Origin: Anaerofilum faecale
Lineage (GTDB): Bacteria; Bacillota; Clostridia; Oscillospirales; Ruminococcaceae
Assembly (NCBI GenBank): GCA_019114265.1
Contig: DXFV01000007.1
Span: 1 to 52,304, forward strand
Length of the DNA stretch: 52,304 bases
Direction of reading: 5' to 3'
Positions 51,386 through 52,304 of the stretch are shown one piece after another. The first letter of the stretch is position 1; each line of letters opens with the position of its first letter. The notes beneath the pieces are model-generated. The model was not told the origin of the DNA, searched no databases, and saw only the letters and a program-made list of their open reading frames with translations. A program made the translations under genes and the position numbers.

Positions 51386-51486
51386 TTGCACAAGCCTCCG
51401 TGAAAGCGCTTTTCCCCAAGCCAGCCGCCTTGCGCAGACGGAGAGATTCGACCTCATCCGCCCCGCTCGGGCGGGGCACCTTCCCC
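51386..51486 (+). repeat. 101-bp direct repeat, copy 1
   Basis: From TTGCACAAGCCTCCG to CACCTTCCCC. It differs from copy 2 (51573-51673) at one base (GAGAGATTCG against GACAGATTCG). Inside are a CCCCGC-TCGG-GCGGGG hairpin and the sequence CGACCTCATCCGCC shared with 40460-40520. Confidence 0.9.
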
Positions 51487-51572
51487 TGCCAGGGGAAGGC
51501 TTGCCGTACCGTCGGCTTCCCCCTGGGGGGAAGCTGTCCCCGAAGGGGACTGATGAGGGGAAAGCTGCCGGT
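51487..51572. repeat. Hairpin modules between the direct repeats
   Basis: GGCTTCCCCC/GGGGGGAAGC (about 51519-51540) and GTCCCC/GGGGAC (about 51536-51550) hairpins followed by TGATGAGGGG, which is the inverse of the CCTCATC in the repeats. Together with the flanking copies it can fold into a large cloverleaf-like structure. No ORF with a ribosome site. Confidence 0.65.
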
Positions 51573-51673
51573 TTGCACAAGCCTCCGTGAAAGCGCTTTT
51601 CCCCAAGCCAGCCGCCTTGCGCAGACGGACAGATTCGACCTCATCCGCCCCGCTCGGGCGGGGCACCTTCCCC
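51573..51673 (+). repeat. 101-bp direct repeat, copy 2
   Basis: Second copy, 187 bp after the first, one mismatch. It is followed by CAGGGGAAGGCG, closing a hairpin with its own CCTTCCCC end. Confidence 0.9.
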
Positions 51674-51726
51674 AGGGGAAGGCGTTTGGGGGCAGCGCAA
51701 ACCATCCCTTTTTCGATAGACTGGAT

Positions 51727-51774
51727 TGTGCCCCGCACGGGAAGATCTCCCGGTGCGGGGCACAGTTTTTTTAT
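51727..51774. terminator. Hairpin terminator
   Basis: TGTGCCCCGCAC (51727-51738) and GTGCGGGGCACA (51753-51764) followed by GTTTTTTT on the plus strand. It abuts the stop of the converging last gene. Confidence 0.85.
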
Positions 51775-52304
51775 TCCGCCGGCCAGGGGGCGCTGTCGAT
51801 GAAGGCGCGCAGCCTCTGCAGCGTTTCCTCGCGGCTGTAGACCTGCAGCGGCTCTTCGGTGAGGCTGTAGATGAAATCCGCAAAGGCATCCATGATCTCC
51901 TGCTCGTCGATCTGCATCATGCTGAACCCATGCTCCACGCTCTGGCTGGTCAGGATCATCTCCCCGCCCTGGTACAGCTCGATGTTCAGCCCCGGCACCA
52001 TCGGCAGGCGCGCCGGGTCCAGCATGTGCCAGCGGATGGAGTCACGCTGGACGTACCGGTAGAAATTCTCCATCGCGCGGCGGCGCAGCGCGGGCGGGAA
52101 CGGCCCCAGCCACCGGCCGATGAACCCCGGGAAGATCCCCTGCGTGACAAACAGGTCCATCCGCTCCATGCCGAACAGGTGGACGTGGTCGTTGGACCAG
52201 CTCTGGATCGAGTGCAGGATGCCGAGCGAGATCTCCAGTATCTGCCCCTGCAGCATCGTTTCCAGCATCTCCTCGTCCATCATCGCCCCGATGCAGGGCC
52301 AGCT
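51771..52304 (-). CDS. Unrecognised protein, 5' end outside window
   Basis: 177 residues visible, open at the window edge. An internal ATG pair (52283) has no ribosome site, so the true start probably lies beyond 52304. The sequence is helical, with 'LEISLGILHSIQSWSNDHVHLFGMERMDLFV', 'GPFPPALRRRAMENFYRYV' and a C-terminal 'YSREETLQRLRAFIDSA'. There is no signal peptide, membrane helix or catalytic motif in the visible part. I do not recognise a family; a ligand-binding half of a regulator would fit the look, but this is only a guess. Confidence 0.6.
   Translation of the reverse strand, partial: SWPCIGAMMDEEMLETMLQGQILEISLGILHSIQSWSNDHVHLFGMERMDLFVTQGIFPGFIGRWLGPFPPALRRRAMENFYRYVQRDSIRWHMLDPARLPMVPGLNIELYQGGEMILTSQSVEHGFSMMQIDEQEIMDAFADFIYSLTEEPLQVYSREETLQRLRAFIDSAPWPAE

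Noticed and set aside
51380..51680. CRISPR array at the end of the window
   Set aside because: Only two repeats of 101 bp with an internally structured 86-bp middle; unit size and spacing do not fit CRISPR, and no cas genes are seen.

Overview
The window reads as chromosomal DNA from a strictly anaerobic, high-GC Firmicute, most likely Oscillospiraceae/Ruminococcaceae (the Faecalibacterium-Subdoligranulum-Gemmiger neighbourhood is my inference, not a sequence match). The reasons are oxygen-sensitive class III ribonucleotide reductase, PerR plus rubrerythrin, strong AGGAGG ribosome sites, sigma-A promoters of the TTGACA/TATAAT kind, a Firmicute-style Asp23-FakA-RecG cluster, a DUF951-PrfA-Sua5-CoaE cluster, DUF4364/DUF4358 genes and a tandem glycine riboswitch. 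Nearly all DNA is coding housekeeping sequence. I see no rRNA, tRNA, CRISPR array, prophage or complete insertion sequence.

Layout. 1-2.6 kb: a MATE pump cut by the window edge, then perR and rubrerythrin behind a promoter carrying a PerR-box-like palindrome. 2.6-4.8 kb: polysaccharide flippase and YgjP-type metallopeptidase on the minus strand. 4.9-8.1 kb: anaerobic NTP reductase locus behind an NrdR box; the glycyl radical domain is not on NrdD but on a separate 53-residue ORF between nrdD and nrdG, the most unusual item here. 8.1-9.7 kb: an isolated FakA-like middle domain, a CmpB-type membrane protein and a zinc-ribbon protein. 9.8-12 kb: DNA polymerase IV, a Dabb protein and a tyrosine phosphatase. 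12-15.9 kb: aminotransferase, short RecQ, zinc-dependent phospholipase C-like protein. 16-21 kb: three overlapping glycosyltransferase genes. 21.1-21.8 kb: an iron-type DtxR regulator diverging from a putative short RNA whose promoter carries a DtxR-like operator.

21.8-24.2 kb is the most accessory-looking stretch: a transposase N-terminal fragment with its own signals, a PsiE-like protein, a pentapeptide-repeat protein, and an AT-rich pair of tiny divergent genes (ribbon-helix-helix protein and unknown). 24.1-28.6 kb: MATE pump, MFS carrier and aspS, with the aspS terminator overlapping the MFS start codon. 28.7-30.2 kb: sulfatase. 30.2-36.9 kb: minus-strand genes ymdB-like, orphan peptide-binding lipoprotein, asp23, fakA, recG. 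37-40.4 kb: peptidoglycan-binding protein, lrgAB, a third MATE pump. 40.6-44.5 kb: DUF4358 lipoprotein, Lrp regulator, a short promoter-to-terminator transcript, tandem glycine riboswitch, AgcS symporter, GntR regulator. 44.7-49.6 kb: minus-strand cluster M18 aminopeptidase, lytic transglycosylase, coaE, sua5, prfA, DUF951. 49.7-52.3 kb: S1-domain protein, DUF4364 regulator, a block of 101-bp direct repeats, and an unrecognised gene running off the edge.

Working together: the redox/anaerobic functions (PerR, rubrerythrin, NrdDG) carry matching operator sites next to them. The envelope functions (flippase, glycosyltransferases, PG-binding protein, LrgAB, lytic transglycosylase, Asp23/FakA) suggest a surface-polymer-rich Gram-positive cell. 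Start choices below were made on ribosome-site spacing.
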